Counted from the stretch's first letter, positions 23,531 through 32,528 are shown. The stretch: 39,843 nt of DNA from Nostoc sp. 'Peltigera membranacea cyanobiont' 210A (GCF_002246015.1 NZ_NOLJ01000001.1:1120646-1160488); one strand, 5' to 3'. Notes: generated by a model from the sequence alone, not told the origin. A program made the numbers and translations.

Positions 23531-24559
23531 TCAGCTAGCATTATCATAAGCATCGCTTGTTTTTTCTTTGACCTCACAAAATTGCGTTGCTTTGTTGGTT
23601 TGATCTACGAGGCGTTTAGCACTTTTCTGCTCATACATTAGCTTGTCAGCCTCTTCTATCAATTGTTCTAGTGAAAGGTTTTCATTTAAGGCGCATTGTG
23701 TCACACCAACACTTATAGATAATTTATACGAATAATTATGCTCTTGATTATAGCGCTCAAGATTTGCTTGCAATCGAAGATAAAATTCGTCTGTACTCCT
23801 GGAGTAGACAGAAACTAAGATTACAAACTCATCTCCTCCGATACGGGCAATAATATCTGATTCACGGAAGGTTTGCTTTAGTAATTGGGCTGTGTCAAGG
23901 AGCATTCTGTCTCCTATTTTATGACCTAGAGAGTCATTAATCTGCTTTAAACCATCTAAATCAACAAACAAAAGACAGCAGAACATTTGTGTGCGTTGGG
24001 CAATTTTGAATTGCTGATTTCCCAACAAAAAGAAACCACGTCGATTATATACTCCTGTCAACTCATCAGTTAGGGATAGCTGCCTGACCTCTGCTTCAGC
24101 CTTCAGGCGTTCCTGAATTTCATGCTCTAGGCGTTGATTTTGTTCAAGAAGTTGTTGGTATTGCTGTTTGATGAGTAGCTGGTTCCTGACTCGCATTAGC
24201 ACTTCAAGTTCTTGAAAGGGCTTGGTGATATAGTCTTGTCCACCTAGTTCAAATGCGTGTACTTTATCATTGATTTGGTCAAGGATACTAATAAAAATAA
24301 TGGGAATTTGCTCTGTTATTTTTGATGCTTTCAACTGTTGGCAAACTTCAAAGCCATTCATTTCGGGCATAAATATGTCAAGCAGAATCAGATCCGGCGG
24401 ATGTCGATAAGCAGCTTGTAATGCCATTCTCCCGTTGAGGGATTTACGGATGATATAACCCTGCGACTCTAATATTTTGATTAACAACCGTAGATTGTCG
24501 GGGGCATCGTCCACGATTAGGATATTTGTTTCCGAAGGGGATTTAAGAAAATTAGCCAT
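23531..24559 (-). CDS. Response regulator with GGDEF domain (342 aa)
   Basis: REC domain (about 12-130) with phosphoacceptor D61 in LILLDIFMPEMNG, a coiled-coil linker (about 132-165), then a diguanylate cyclase domain. The active-site GGDEF is intact at 241-245, preceded by the inhibitory RxxD site (RESDIIARI). It should make cyclic di-GMP in response to phosphorylation. Its start overlaps the end of the phytochrome kinase gene by 8 bp, so the kinase is the likely phosphodonor. This would link light sensing to c-di-GMP, for example in motility or aggregation. The C-terminal tail after about 325 is unstructured. Confidence 0.92.
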   Translation of the reverse strand: MANFLKSPSETNILIVDDAPDNLRLLIKILESQGYIIRKSLNGRMALQAAYRHPPDLILLDIFMPEMNGFEVCQQLKASKITEQIPIIFISILDQINDKVHAFELGGQDYITKPFQELEVLMRVRNQLLIKQQYQQLLEQNQRLEHEIQERLKAEAEVRQLSLTDELTGVYNRRGFFLLGNQQFKIAQRTQMFCCLLFVDLDGLKQINDSLGHKIGDRMLLDTAQLLKQTFRESDIIARIGGDEFVILVSVYSRSTDEFYLRLQANLERYNQEHNYSYKLSISVGVTQCALNENLSLEQLIEEADKLMYEQKSAKRLVDQTNKATQFCEVKEKTSDAYDNAS

Positions 24560-27500
24560 AGTCTTTTTCGTGAGTTTGGCTTAAAGTTGCAATCGCCTCC
24601 AATTGAAAGTTATCGACTAGATATTTCAGAGCATTGGCAAGAACTTGCTCCTCGTTAGGGATTTGAGTAATGAGATTATAGAGTTCGGTATCGTTGAGAT
24701 CCAGAGTTGCTTGATGAACCTGAATAATCCACTCTGGCGACATTACTTGTAAATCTTGGGCGGTTAGGGATTTCTGAGATAAGGTTTGCTGATCTAACCT
24801 CGGTAAAGCTTCTTCGCGGTAGCGGTAGCGGACTCCCAAGTAGTGTGCCATCTTATCAAATAGGACACTTTCTAGAAATGGTTTGGTGATGTGGTCGTTG
24901 CAACCTACCTGAGTGCTGGTGGTGTAGTCCTCCTCAAAGGCATAGGCTGTCAGCGCAATAATTACCACGTCTTTACCTCCCTGACTCCCTCGAATTTGCC
25001 GGGTAGTCTCGTAGCCATCCATCACGGGCATTTGAATGTCCATTAAAATCAGGTGGGGATGCCATTCTGACCACAGAGCGATCGCTTCTTTTCCGTTCTC
25101 GGTTGCATAGACCTCAAATCCAACTGATTCCAATAGCCTGACGAGCAACTGGCGATTTTCTCTCAAGTCTTCCGCCACCAGAATCCGATAAGTGGGCTGT
25201 CCCGCTTCTAGACCGATAACAGTGCGAGTCGTTTCCGACGCGATGATATCTACTGAGCTTACCAGACTCAGTAAAATCTCACAAATGAAGATTGACTCCT
25301 GATTTAGGATGCTTCGCACTGTAATATCGCCACCCATTAAACGCGCAAATTGACGACTAATCGATAAGCCTAAGCCTGTACCTTGAGCATGGCGACCTAG
25401 TTCTGTTTGCGTAAATGGTTTAAACACAGTCTCCATATCGGACTGAGCGATACCACATCCAGTGTCTTCAACTTCCAGGTGAAGGGTGATGATTGGTTGG
25501 GAATTATGTGTAGAAATTGCATCAAGTAAGTTGACGCTGCCCACTCTCGTAGTCAAAGCTTCTAATCGCAGAGTGACACTGCCTTTTGTCGTAAATTTGA
25601 TTGCATTGCTTAATAGGTTGAGCAGAATTTGGAGCAGTTTTGACTCGTCACCATATACATAGCGAGGAACGCTCTTATGCTGCTCTATCAGCAAATCAAT
25701 TCCTTTCTCTAAAGCTTTGAGACCAACCATATCTCTAATAGAGTAGATTAGGTGATGCAAATCAAAACAGCTTTCCGTTAACTGTAACTGACCCGCTTCA
25801 ATTTTGGACATTTCCAGCACATCGTTGATCAGAGTTAGCAAGTGTTTTCCACTACGGCTGATGATGCCTAAATCCTCTTGAAACTCAGATGGAATCTTCT
25901 CATTGCGATTCATCAACTGAGTAAATCCCAAAATGGCATTGAGGGGAGTCCGCAGTTCGTGGCTCATTTTAGCAAGGAACTGGCTTTTGGCGCGGCTGGC
26001 GATCGCAGCTTGTTCTGCGGCTTGTTTTAGGGCTGTCTGGGAAAACTCTAGCACCACCAATATCAGCATATTTCGCATCTCAGTAGCGGCTTCCAATTCC
26101 GCAACCTCCCAAGGTAAACTTGTTTCCCGCACGGTTTCTTTCCACATTTCAAACGACTTCCGGGCACACAATTCCATCTCTCGAATTTCCTTGGTTGTGA
26201 TTGCATCCTGGGGGTTGCCTGCCCAATTCACCGTCTGGATTTGCTCCGGTCGAAACCAGAGAATGTGGTAAGACTTTTGTTTAACATGGTTCAATAAGAT
26301 GGAAATTGCCAGGAGGCCGCTGGCTTGATCTTTGAATGCCCTTGCTTCTGGATATAAACGTGAGAGGGAATCAGTAGCAAACACTGATTCCCTCTTGTGT
26401 TGCACCAACCACGCCACAAGCTCCTGCACCTCCGTAACTGATGGCGTTTGACCAACTAATGTCAAATGACCGTCAAGCAAAATCGCGGCTCCTTGAGCAT
26501 GAACTAGATCCAGCAATTGAGAAGTATTTCGGGTCAACACTTGCTCAATAAAATTGGACTCGTGCAAGAACGTCTGTTGTAGTTCATGCTCAATCGCTTT
26601 CACCTGCCTTTGGTAAACATGCAATTCTCGTTCTTGCTGATGCACTAGTTCGATGGAGGCAAACTGTCCTAAAAATTCACAGGCTTTGCGAGTTTCATAA
26701 TCCACTAGTTGAGGGCTGTAGTGGTGACAGGCAATTAATCCCCAGAGGCGTTTGTCGTTGATCAACGAAATCGTCATCGACCCAGCAACCCCCATATTCT
26801 GTAAGTATTCAATGTGACAGGGATACACTCCTCGTAACACAGAATTACTCAGATCAAGGGGTGTATTCGTCAGAGGATAGTTAGTGGGAATCAGTTTGAC
26901 AGGGGTGTAATTGATATCGGGAATAAATCGCATCCAGCTGCGGTAAAATAACTTACGGGCTGGCGCGGGAATGTCTATCATCAAATAGTGCAGTCCCAGG
27001 TAGCTTTCTAGATGCTTCGGTTTCTCCTCCGCAATCACCACACCACTCTCGTCTGCCTCAAAGCGGTAGATCATAACTCGATCAAACCCAGTCATTGCTT
27101 TCACCTCTCTGGCAAGGGTTTGAGCCAGATTCGTCAGGTTGGTGGCATTACGGAGATTAGCGATCGCGGTTTCCAGGCGGTGATAAAATTGGATTGAATG
27201 GGTGCTTTTAATGGATCGCTGAGGTTCTAGTTCCAGGGTCAACCCATCTACCATCCGGTACATCATACCTCTGAATGTCTGACTTTTCCGTTGCAAACCA
27301 GTCTGGTCAACCCTCCGCCGCGTTTTTAGCTTAAACAGATTGCAAAGCTCTAGGTTGTCTTCAGCTAAGTAGGCAGCAAGTCGCTGCACTTGAGCGTGGG
27401 AAAACAATCGTTGTAAGGGTTGACCCAGCAATGCTTGTGCCGAAATACCAAAAAATTGTTCCACATTTTCACTAATCTGCAAGATTGTGAGGTCTGGCTC

Positions 27501-27632
27501 TTGCAGCATCAGCAACATTCCATGCGGCTGAATATAACCGGGAGCATACACCGATTCATCACTGTATACTTCTAAAGCTGTCAGTACTGAAGGGGTCAGC
27601 GCGGAGAGTGAGATAGGATTTGGTGGCTGCAT
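24552..27632 (-). CDS. Phytochrome-type hybrid histidine kinase (1026 aa)
   Basis: Red/far-red photoreceptor kinase. Order: PAS (about 20-130), GAF (about 150-330), PHY (about 340-520), HisKA with H558 in KMSHELRTPLN, HATPase (NLLSNAIKFT, DTGCGI, GTGLGLSISRQ), then a receiver domain with D865 in LILMDIQMPVMDG. The GAF domain has a Cph1-type bilin cysteine, C272 in VYPCHIEYLQNMGV, followed by H273; the N-terminal cysteine used by biliverdin-binding phytochromes is absent (YSDESVYAPGYIQPHG). Phycocyanobilin binding is therefore expected. Usually DIP-associated residues are kept (MIDIPAPARKLF). It heads a two-gene operon with the REC-GGDEF gene. Confidence 0.93.
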   Translation of the reverse strand: MQPPNPISLSALTPSVLTALEVYSDESVYAPGYIQPHGMLLMLQEPDLTILQISENVEQFFGISAQALLGQPLQRLFSHAQVQRLAAYLAEDNLELCNLFKLKTRRRVDQTGLQRKSQTFRGMMYRMVDGLTLELEPQRSIKSTHSIQFYHRLETAIANLRNATNLTNLAQTLAREVKAMTGFDRVMIYRFEADESGVVIAEEKPKHLESYLGLHYLMIDIPAPARKLFYRSWMRFIPDINYTPVKLIPTNYPLTNTPLDLSNSVLRGVYPCHIEYLQNMGVAGSMTISLINDKRLWGLIACHHYSPQLVDYETRKACEFLGQFASIELVHQQERELHVYQRQVKAIEHELQQTFLHESNFIEQVLTRNTSQLLDLVHAQGAAILLDGHLTLVGQTPSVTEVQELVAWLVQHKRESVFATDSLSRLYPEARAFKDQASGLLAISILLNHVKQKSYHILWFRPEQIQTVNWAGNPQDAITTKEIREMELCARKSFEMWKETVRETSLPWEVAELEAATEMRNMLILVVLEFSQTALKQAAEQAAIASRAKSQFLAKMSHELRTPLNAILGFTQLMNRNEKIPSEFQEDLGIISRSGKHLLTLINDVLEMSKIEAGQLQLTESCFDLHHLIYSIRDMVGLKALEKGIDLLIEQHKSVPRYVYGDESKLLQILLNLLSNAIKFTTKGSVTLRLEALTTRVGSVNLLDAISTHNSQPIITLHLEVEDTGCGIAQSDMETVFKPFTQTELGRHAQGTGLGLSISRQFARLMGGDITVRSILNQESIFICEILLSLVSSVDIIASETTRTVIGLEAGQPTYRILVAEDLRENRQLLVRLLESVGFEVYATENGKEAIALWSEWHPHLILMDIQMPVMDGYETTRQIRGSQGGKDVVIIALTAYAFEEDYTTSTQVGCNDHITKPFLESVLFDKMAHYLGVRYRYREEALPRLDQQTLSQKSLTAQDLQVMSPEWIIQVHQATLDLNDTELYNLITQIPNEEQVLANALKYLVDNFQLEAIATLSQTHEKDYG

Positions 27633-27771
27633 AGCTAAGATAAGCGGTTTTGCAATTAAAAAGTTGTGAACAAAAAGTTGTGAATATAAGTTAAAAATTC
27701 AGACAAGGAGAATTGCCTGGAATCACTTTAATTAGCTATTACTAGAGAGGGGAAAAGGAAGAAAAACCTGG

Positions 27772-28080
27772 TTATAATATCCATTCTGAAGAGCGTTCAC
27801 CCAAATCTAGAGGAATGCTGACGGCTTTGCCGAGTCGGGGGCGATCGCGTGTTTGGGTAATATATGTTTGTACCTGTGTTGACCCACCCAAGGCATGAAG
27901 ATAATTAGCAATGCTATCGAGATGTTCTTGGTACTCCGCCTCACTCAAGGGAAAAGAAGCTTGCTCCAGATATTTCCACATTACTTGCAAAAATATCTTT
28001 CCCTGTGCCCGCCGGAACTGGACATCGTAAGAATATCCCCACTTATCAAGCAACATCTGACGTAATTCCTGTCCTGTCAT
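27772..28080 (-). CDS. DUF3067-family protein (102 aa)
   Basis: Conserved cyanobacterial and plastid-lineage small protein. The MTGQELRQMLLDKWGYSYDV start and the QGKIFLQVMWKYLEQASFPL segment are characteristic as I recall the family. The ATG at 28080 is preferred over an in-frame TTG at 28092 because family members begin with MTGQEL. No signal peptide or membrane segment. It is divergent from petC with a 229-bp shared spacer. Function unknown; the position beside petC suggests a photosynthesis-related role only by association. Confidence 0.78.
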   Translation of the reverse strand: MTGQELRQMLLDKWGYSYDVQFRRAQGKIFLQVMWKYLEQASFPLSEAEYQEHLDSIANYLHALGGSTQVQTYITQTRDRPRLGKAVSIPLDLGERSSEWIL

Positions 28081-28240
28081 AGCTTTTCTCAATCAGATTT
28101 TACATTTAGTTATGATGTTAAGTTCCGTGACTCCAGTATGATAAGGATATAAAGAAATGTAATGCTAACAGAAAAGATGCTTTTTATATCTTGGAACAAA
28201 GAAGTATGGCATCGTTGTGAGCGCTAGCATTTCGACTTAG

Positions 28241-28271
28241 ACAAAAGTTGCTCAAGTACTAGTACTTTTGT
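28241..28271. promoter_or_regulatory. Dyad in the petC upstream region
   Basis: AAGTACTAGTACTT (28254-28267) is a perfect 14-bp palindrome 43 bp before the petC start; an outer ACAAAAGT/ACTTTTGT pair (28241-28248, 28264-28271) overlaps it. It could be an operator or 5'-leader hairpin for petCA. No known regulator motif was matched. Confidence 0.45.
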
Positions 28272-28309
28272 CAAAATGCTTAACAAAATACACAAAGAGC
28301 GCGTAGATT

Positions 28310-28849
28310 ATGGCTCAATTTTCTGAATCAGCAGACGTGCCCGATATGGGGCGTCGTCAGTTCATGAATCTGCTCACTTTTGGGACTGTCACTGGAGTAG
28401 CTCTGGGTGCATTGTATCCCGTTGTCAAGTACTTTATTCCACCTGCTGCTGGTGGTGCTGGTGGTGGTGTAACGGCAAAAGACGAGCTAGGTAACGATGT
28501 TAGCGTCACTAAATTTCTCGAAAACCGGAATGCAGGCGATCGCAACCTAGTCCAAGGGCTAAAGGGAGATCCTACCTATATTGTGGTAGACAGCAAAGAA
28601 GCGATCAAAGATTATGGCATTAATGCCATCTGCACCCACTTAGGTTGTGTAGTCCCCTGGAACGTTGCAGAGAACAAGTTTAAGTGTCCTTGTCATGGTT
28701 CCCAGTATGACGAAACTGGTAAGGTTGTTCGGGGGCCAGCACCTCTGTCTTTACCTTTGGCCCATACCAACGTAACCGACGACAAAATCGTTTTAACCCC
28801 TTGGACTGAAACCGACTTCCGCACAGGTGATGCACCTTGGTGGGGTTAA
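28310..28849 (+). CDS. petC: Cytochrome b6f Rieske iron-sulfur subunit (179 aa)
   Basis: Carries electrons from plastoquinol to cytochrome f in the thylakoid b6f complex. N-terminal MGRRQFMN followed by a hydrophobic helix (about 20-45) forms an uncleaved Tat-type anchor. A glycine-rich hinge (AAGGAGGG) leads to the lumenal domain. The 2Fe-2S ligands are C108 and H110 in CTHLGC and C126 and H129 in CPCHGS, with C113 and C128 as the disulfide pair. Length and motifs match the main cyanobacterial PetC. Cotranscribed with petA as is usual. Confidence 0.97.
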   Translation: MAQFSESADVPDMGRRQFMNLLTFGTVTGVALGALYPVVKYFIPPAAGGAGGGVTAKDELGNDVSVTKFLENRNAGDRNLVQGLKGDPTYIVVDSKEAIKDYGINAICTHLGCVVPWNVAENKFKCPCHGSQYDETGKVVRGPAPLSLPLAHTNVTDDKIVLTPWTETDFRTGDAPWWG

Positions 28850-28860
28850 TAATTTTGTTC

Positions 28861-28933
28861 TTAGTCCTTAGTCATTCGTCCTTCGTTCAAGGCTTAATGA
28901 CTAATGACTAATGACCAATGACTAATGACTAAT
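28861..28933. repeat. TTAGTCA/TGACTAA heptamer repeats between petC and petA
   Basis: A left block of TTAGTCC/TTAGTCATT units faces a right block of TAATGAC units (five near copies), so the transcript could fold into a hairpin between the two genes. The right block supplies spurious in-frame ATGs just before petA. Confidence 0.8.
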
Positions 28934-28954
28934 TCAATTGTCGCCCTTATAGAG

Positions 28955-29956
28955 ATGAGAAATGTTTTCCTAACAGCGAGATTAACTCGCAGTGCTAGAG
29001 CGATTGTAAAAACATTGCTCATAGCGATCGCCACTGTGACATTTTACTTCACCAGCGATCTAGCCCTTCCCCAATCAGCTGCCGCCTATCCCTTTTGGGC
29101 ACAGCAAACCTATCCCGAAACCCCCCGCGAACCAACAGGGCGAATTGTTTGTGCCAACTGTCACCTAGCCGCCAAGGTTACAGAAGTGGAAGTTCCCCAA
29201 TCGGTGCTACCTGACACTGTATTCAAAGCTGTGGTGAAAATCCCCTACGATCTAAGCGCCCAGCAAGTTGGTGCTGATGGTTCTAAGGTTGGCTTGAACG
29301 TCGGTGCTGTACTGATGCTACCCGAAGGCTTTAAGATTGCTCCTGAAGACCGTCTTTCCGAAGAACTTAAAGAAGAAGTTGGCGACACTTTCTACCAACC
29401 CTACAGCGAAGACAAAGATAACGTCGTCATCGTCGGCCCTTTACCTGGCGAACAGTATCAGGAAATCGTCTTCCCAGTTCTTTCTCCCAACCCCGCAACC
29501 GACAAAAACATCCACTTCGGTAAATATTCAGTTCACGTAGGTGGTAATCGGGGACGCGGACAAGTTTATCCCACAGGTGAAAAGAGCAATAACGCTGTTT
29601 ACAACGCTTCCGCTACTGGCACAATTACCAAGATTGCCAAAGAGGAAGATGGAGACGGTAACGTTAAATATCTAGTCAACATCCAACCTGAATCGGGTAA
29701 TGTTGTCGTTGATACGATTCCTTTAGGGCCAGACCTGCTTGTTTCCGAAGGTCAAGCAGTTAAGACTGGTGATGCTTTGACCAGCAACCCGAACGTCGGT
29801 GGATTCGGTCAACAAGATGCAGAAATCGTCTTGCAAGACGCTTCTAGAGTCAAATGGATGATTGCGTTCATCGCTCTTGTAATGTTAGCCCAAGTTATGC
29901 TGGTGCTGAAGAAGAAGCAGGTTGAAAAAGTTCAAGCTGCTGAGATGAATTTCTAA
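28955..29956 (+). CDS. petA: Cytochrome f (333 aa)
   Basis: c-type cytochrome subunit of the b6f complex, on the lumenal side of the thylakoid. A signal peptide ends at PQSAAA, giving the mature start YPFWAQQ whose tyrosine amine is the sixth haem ligand. The haem site is CANCH. A C-terminal membrane helix ([18 protein letters not shown]) is followed by [15 protein letters not shown]. The ATG at 28955 ([20 protein letters not shown]) fits known cyanobacterial PetA starts; the earlier in-frame ATG at 28925 comes from the intergenic heptamer repeat and should be disregarded. Cotranscribed with petC, 105 bp downstream of it. Confidence 0.97.
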   Translation: MRNVFLTARLTRSARAIVKTLLIAIATVTFYFTSDLALPQSAAAYPFWAQQTYPETPREPTGRIVCANCHLAAKVTEVEVPQSVLPDTVFKAVVKIPYDLSAQQVGADGSKVGLNVGAVLMLPEGFKIAPEDRLSEELKEEVGDTFYQPYSEDKDNVVIVGPLPGEQYQEIVFPVLSPNPATDKNIHFGKYSVHVGGNRGRGQVYPTGEKSNNAVYNASATGTITKIAKEEDGDGNVKYLVNIQPESGNVVVDTIPLGPDLLVSEGQAVKTGDALTSNPNVGGFGQQDAEIVLQDASRVKWMIAFIALVMLAQVMLVLKKKQVEKVQAAEMNF

Positions 29957-29982
29957 ATTCTTTGCTAAATTATTACTTGTAG

Positions 29983-30007
29983 GACAGGCATCTTGCCTGT
30001 CTTTTTT
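29983..30007 (+). terminator. Rho-independent terminator of petCA
   Basis: GACAGGCA-TCT-TGCCTGTC (29983-30001), an 8-bp stem with a 3-base loop, followed directly by six Ts (30002-30007), 26 bp after the petA stop. Confidence 0.88.
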
Positions 30008-30082
30008 AACGTTAGTTATACGAAGCCTGGAAATTTGGGGCTTAGGATTGCTATAGAAAATTTCCCTACTGGTAGACACAAT

Positions 30083-31153
30083 ATGGATGGGACAGCCTTA
30101 GTTGTGGGCGCGAGCGGCATCATCGGCAGCAATCTTGCAAGAGAACTGATCGCGAATGGATGGACAACCTATGGGTTGGCCCGAAATCTTAAAAAAGGGG
30201 TGGAAGGGTTACGCCCTGTTGCTGCCGATCTGCTCGATCTAGCTAGCCTGAAAACTGCGCTGTCAGACATTGCCCCGACGCACATCTTCATCACGACGTG
30301 GATGCGTAATGCAACCGAGGCTGAGAATGTCAGGGTCAACGGCACGATGGTTCGCAATCTGCTGGATGTTCTGTCACCGAAGGACTCAGTGCAGCACGTC
30401 GCCCTCGTCACCGGCCTCAAGCACTATCTCGGGCCATTCGATGCATACGCCAGGGGCGGATCGCTGCCAGAAACTCCATTGCGCGAGGAGCAGCCCCGGC
30501 TCGACATCGAAAATTTCTATTATGCTCAGGAAGATGAGGTTTATGCCGCCGCCGCCCGTGACGGTTTCACTTGGAGCATTCATCGCCCTCACACTGTCAT
30601 TGGAAAGGCGGTCGGCAATAATTTGATGAACCTCGGCACGACGCTGGCCGTGTATGCCTCAATCTGCAAGGAAACCGGGCGCCCGTTCCGCTGGCCAGGT
30701 TCTGAAGCGCAGTGGAAGGGCATCTCCGACATGACCGACGCGCGGGTGCTGGCGAAGCACCTAGTCTGGGCGGCGAAGACCGAAGCGGCCCATAACGAGG
30801 CGTTTAACGTCGTCAATGGCGACATCTTCCGCTGGATATGGTTGTGGGAGCGGCTAGCTGACTGGTTCGGCATCGATCCCATCGGCTTCGACGGCACAAC
30901 CCACCCGCTCGAAGCCGAAATGGCGAATGAAGGTGCTGTCTGGCGCGAGATCGCAAAGCAGCATGACCTCGCCGAGCCGGATCTGAGCCGTCTATCGTCT
31001 GCATGGCACACCGATCTCGATCTTGGGCGTCCGATTGAGGTCATGACCGACATGTCGAAGAGCCGCAAACTCGGCTTCGCCACATACCAGAAAACGGACG
31101 AGTCGTTTTTTGACCTGTTCGAGCAACTACGCGCAGATCGGTTGATTCCGTAG
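30083..31153 (+). CDS. PRISE-type (progesterone 5-beta-reductase/iridoid synthase-like) SDR (356 aa)
   Basis: NADPH-dependent extended SDR that reduces enone substrates. N-terminal Rossmann motif GASGIIGSNLA (9-19). The PRISE-type catalytic lysine lies in TGLKHY (K113) and the tyrosine in NFYYAQED (Y146/Y147). Other family blocks follow: WSIHRPHTVIG, FRWPG and FNVVNGD. The ATG at 30083 gives the usual length near 355; longer frames start in the petA terminator. The gene is visibly GC-rich with codon use unlike its neighbours (many GGC, GCC, CTC and GAC) and no HIP1 octamer, suggesting transfer from a proteobacterium-like donor. Substrate unknown. Confidence 0.88.
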   Translation: MDGTALVVGASGIIGSNLARELIANGWTTYGLARNLKKGVEGLRPVAADLLDLASLKTALSDIAPTHIFITTWMRNATEAENVRVNGTMVRNLLDVLSPKDSVQHVALVTGLKHYLGPFDAYARGGSLPETPLREEQPRLDIENFYYAQEDEVYAAAARDGFTWSIHRPHTVIGKAVGNNLMNLGTTLAVYASICKETGRPFRWPGSEAQWKGISDMTDARVLAKHLVWAAKTEAAHNEAFNVVNGDIFRWIWLWERLADWFGIDPIGFDGTTHPLEAEMANEGAVWREIAKQHDLAEPDLSRLSSAWHTDLDLGRPIEVMTDMSKSRKLGFATYQKTDESFFDLFEQLRADRLIP

Positions 31154-31217
31154 AACCTGGGTGGATGGCACTGGTAGCGTTTTATGGGTGCCGAACCACA
31201 GGAACTCGGACTAAGCA

Positions 31218-31246
31218 GCGATGTCTACGACGGGCTACGCATACGC
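31218..31246. repeat. 29-bp dispersed repeat, copy B
   Basis: GCGATGTCTACGACGGGCTA followed by CGCATACGC, an inverted, slightly diverged copy of the repeat at 13165-13193. The 191-bp spacer 31154-31344 shows nothing else recognisable. Confidence 0.7.
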
Positions 31247-31344
31247 AATCTGGAATTTATCGTGATTTCTCAGCCTCCCAGTCATGGCGACAGGTTTTTG
31301 AGCGATAGTATTGAATCTAGCCCTAGTTGAGTGAGGTACTACCC

Positions 31345-32031
31345 ATGACAGCCTCAGTAGAGTATATCCCCGTTACGCCGATTGAGTACCCAGATGAGGA
31401 CGGTAAGCCTATGGCTGAAGGTGATATCCAGTGCAGTTACTTGACTTATGCAAGAAATGTGCTAAGGATTTATTTCCAAAATCACCCAGATGTATACGTC
31501 GCTGGTAATCTATTTATTTACTACGAAAAAGGTTATCCAGAATCAGTTGTAGCCCCAGATGTATTTGTGGTGTTTGGAGTGGAAAACCGTGACAGACGCT
31601 CTTACAAAACCTGGGAAGAAGATAATCAAACCCCAGATTTTGTTCTAGAAATTACCTCAAAAAGCACCCGCAGCAAAGACCAAGGTGCAAAGAAAGGAAT
31701 TTACGCCTTTTTGGGAGTGCGTGAATATTTCCAATATGACCCCACAGGCGATTATCTCAATCCCCAACTCCAGGGTTTACACTTGGTCGATGGAAATTAT
31801 TTCCCAGTGGCAACAAATACCTTGCCAGATGCTACAGTGTCTCTAGCCAGTGAAGTTTTGGGACTAGAGTTACGCTTGGAAGCAGGAAAACTACGTTTTT
31901 ACAATCCAGCTACAGGTCAAACACTGTTAACTCATGAAGAGGAAGTAGCTGCACGACAAACCGCAGAAGAGAAAACGCAAAGATTAGCTGCTAAACTTCG
32001 AGAATTAAATATTGATCCAGATAGCCTTTAG
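31345..32031 (+). CDS. Uma2-family putative endonuclease (228 aa)
   Basis: Uma2 (DUF820) family member. Nuclease-fold core: SVVAPDVFVVFGV (aspartate), DFVLEITSKSTR (glutamate) and DQGAKKGIYAFL (lysine). A helical C-terminus (EEEVAARQTAEEKTQRLAAK) may be coiled coil. The ATG at 31345 has GAGG about 9 bp upstream; an in-frame TTG at 31327 is less likely. Monocistronic; it directly follows the apparently foreign reductase gene. It belongs to the same general subtype as the Uma2 proteins at 7044 and 35860 but is clearly diverged. Confidence 0.85.
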   Translation: MTASVEYIPVTPIEYPDEDGKPMAEGDIQCSYLTYARNVLRIYFQNHPDVYVAGNLFIYYEKGYPESVVAPDVFVVFGVENRDRRSYKTWEEDNQTPDFVLEITSKSTRSKDQGAKKGIYAFLGVREYFQYDPTGDYLNPQLQGLHLVDGNYFPVATNTLPDATVSLASEVLGLELRLEAGKLRFYNPATGQTLLTHEEEVAARQTAEEKTQRLAAKLRELNIDPDSL

Positions 32032-32111
32032 CTAAATCCGGCAGTGCTAATAATAATAGGGTGAGTATGATTTACCCACCCTAATTATGCTTACTAAATT
32101 AGACAATAATC

Positions 32112-32309
32112 TCAAAGTTCTCCGTTAATCTTACGCCTGATGATTTCCATCTGGGCTTGCATATCAGCTTCCGTCACAGGCATAGGATAGCCTTTAGAAT
32201 TAGGGTCACGTTTGCTCATTAAAAAACGTAGAGCTTCAATATCTTCACGGTTTTCTACAACATAAGCTCTCAACTCTGTAAAACTCATTTGCTCATAATT
32301 CGGGTTCAT
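32112..32309 (-). CDS. DUF6887-like small protein (65 aa)
   Basis: Start ATG at 32309 (MNPNYEQMSFTELRAYVVEN then REDIEALRFLMSKRDPNS). The N-terminal 30 residues match the first half of the broken gene at 5046 (motif F/Y-x-x-M-x-x-x-E-L-x-A-Y-V), a family I believe is DUF6887. The C-terminus is a charged helix (EADMQAQMEIIRRKINGEL). A longer frame upstream would run into the DUF6888-like gene; the start overlaps that gene by 17 bp, so the pair is coupled. No toxin gene is adjacent. Function unknown. Confidence 0.7.
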   Translation of the reverse strand: MNPNYEQMSFTELRAYVVENREDIEALRFLMSKRDPNSKGYPMPVTEADMQAQMEIIRRKINGEL

Positions 32310-32427
32310 TGACAAACTCCCATTCGCCATTGCGATAAACAATGATTTGCAGTTCATCCGCAGATAGAATGTAAACTTCTCCGGTTTTGCCGTCAAATCG
32401 AAATAAGCAGATAGCTAAACTGTTCAC
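32293..32427 (-). CDS. DUF6888-like small protein, possibly truncated (44 aa, GTG start)
   Basis: From the GTG at 32427: VNSLAICLFRFDGKTGEVYI followed by LSADELQIIVYRNGEWEF. This matches the gene at 4873 (LPIYLVRLDERTTRIYILAG) but lacks about 18 N-terminal residues. An in-frame stop lies nine codons further upstream, so either the family has short members or the 5' end decayed. It overlaps the DUF6887-like gene by 17 bp in the same order as at 4873-5413. Confidence 0.58.
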   Translation of the reverse strand: MNSLAICLFRFDGKTGEVYILSADELQIIVYRNGEWEFVNEPEL

Positions 32428-32528
32428 AGAAACTTTAAAGCAAAATCAGTATCTTTGCTCTATCAGTGTTTAAGAGCAATCAAGTATAAATGAAGTAACA
32501 GCTTTTATTCTACTAATCAGTATTTTTT

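Noticed and set aside
28925..28954. Upstream start for petA giving 343 aa
   Set aside because: The ATG and next codons come from the intergenic heptamer repeat; the ATG at 28955 matches the known start of cyanobacterial cytochrome f precursors.
29993..30082. Longer 386-aa version of the reductase
   Set aside because: The extra codons cover the petA terminator; the Rossmann fold begins right after the ATG at 30083.
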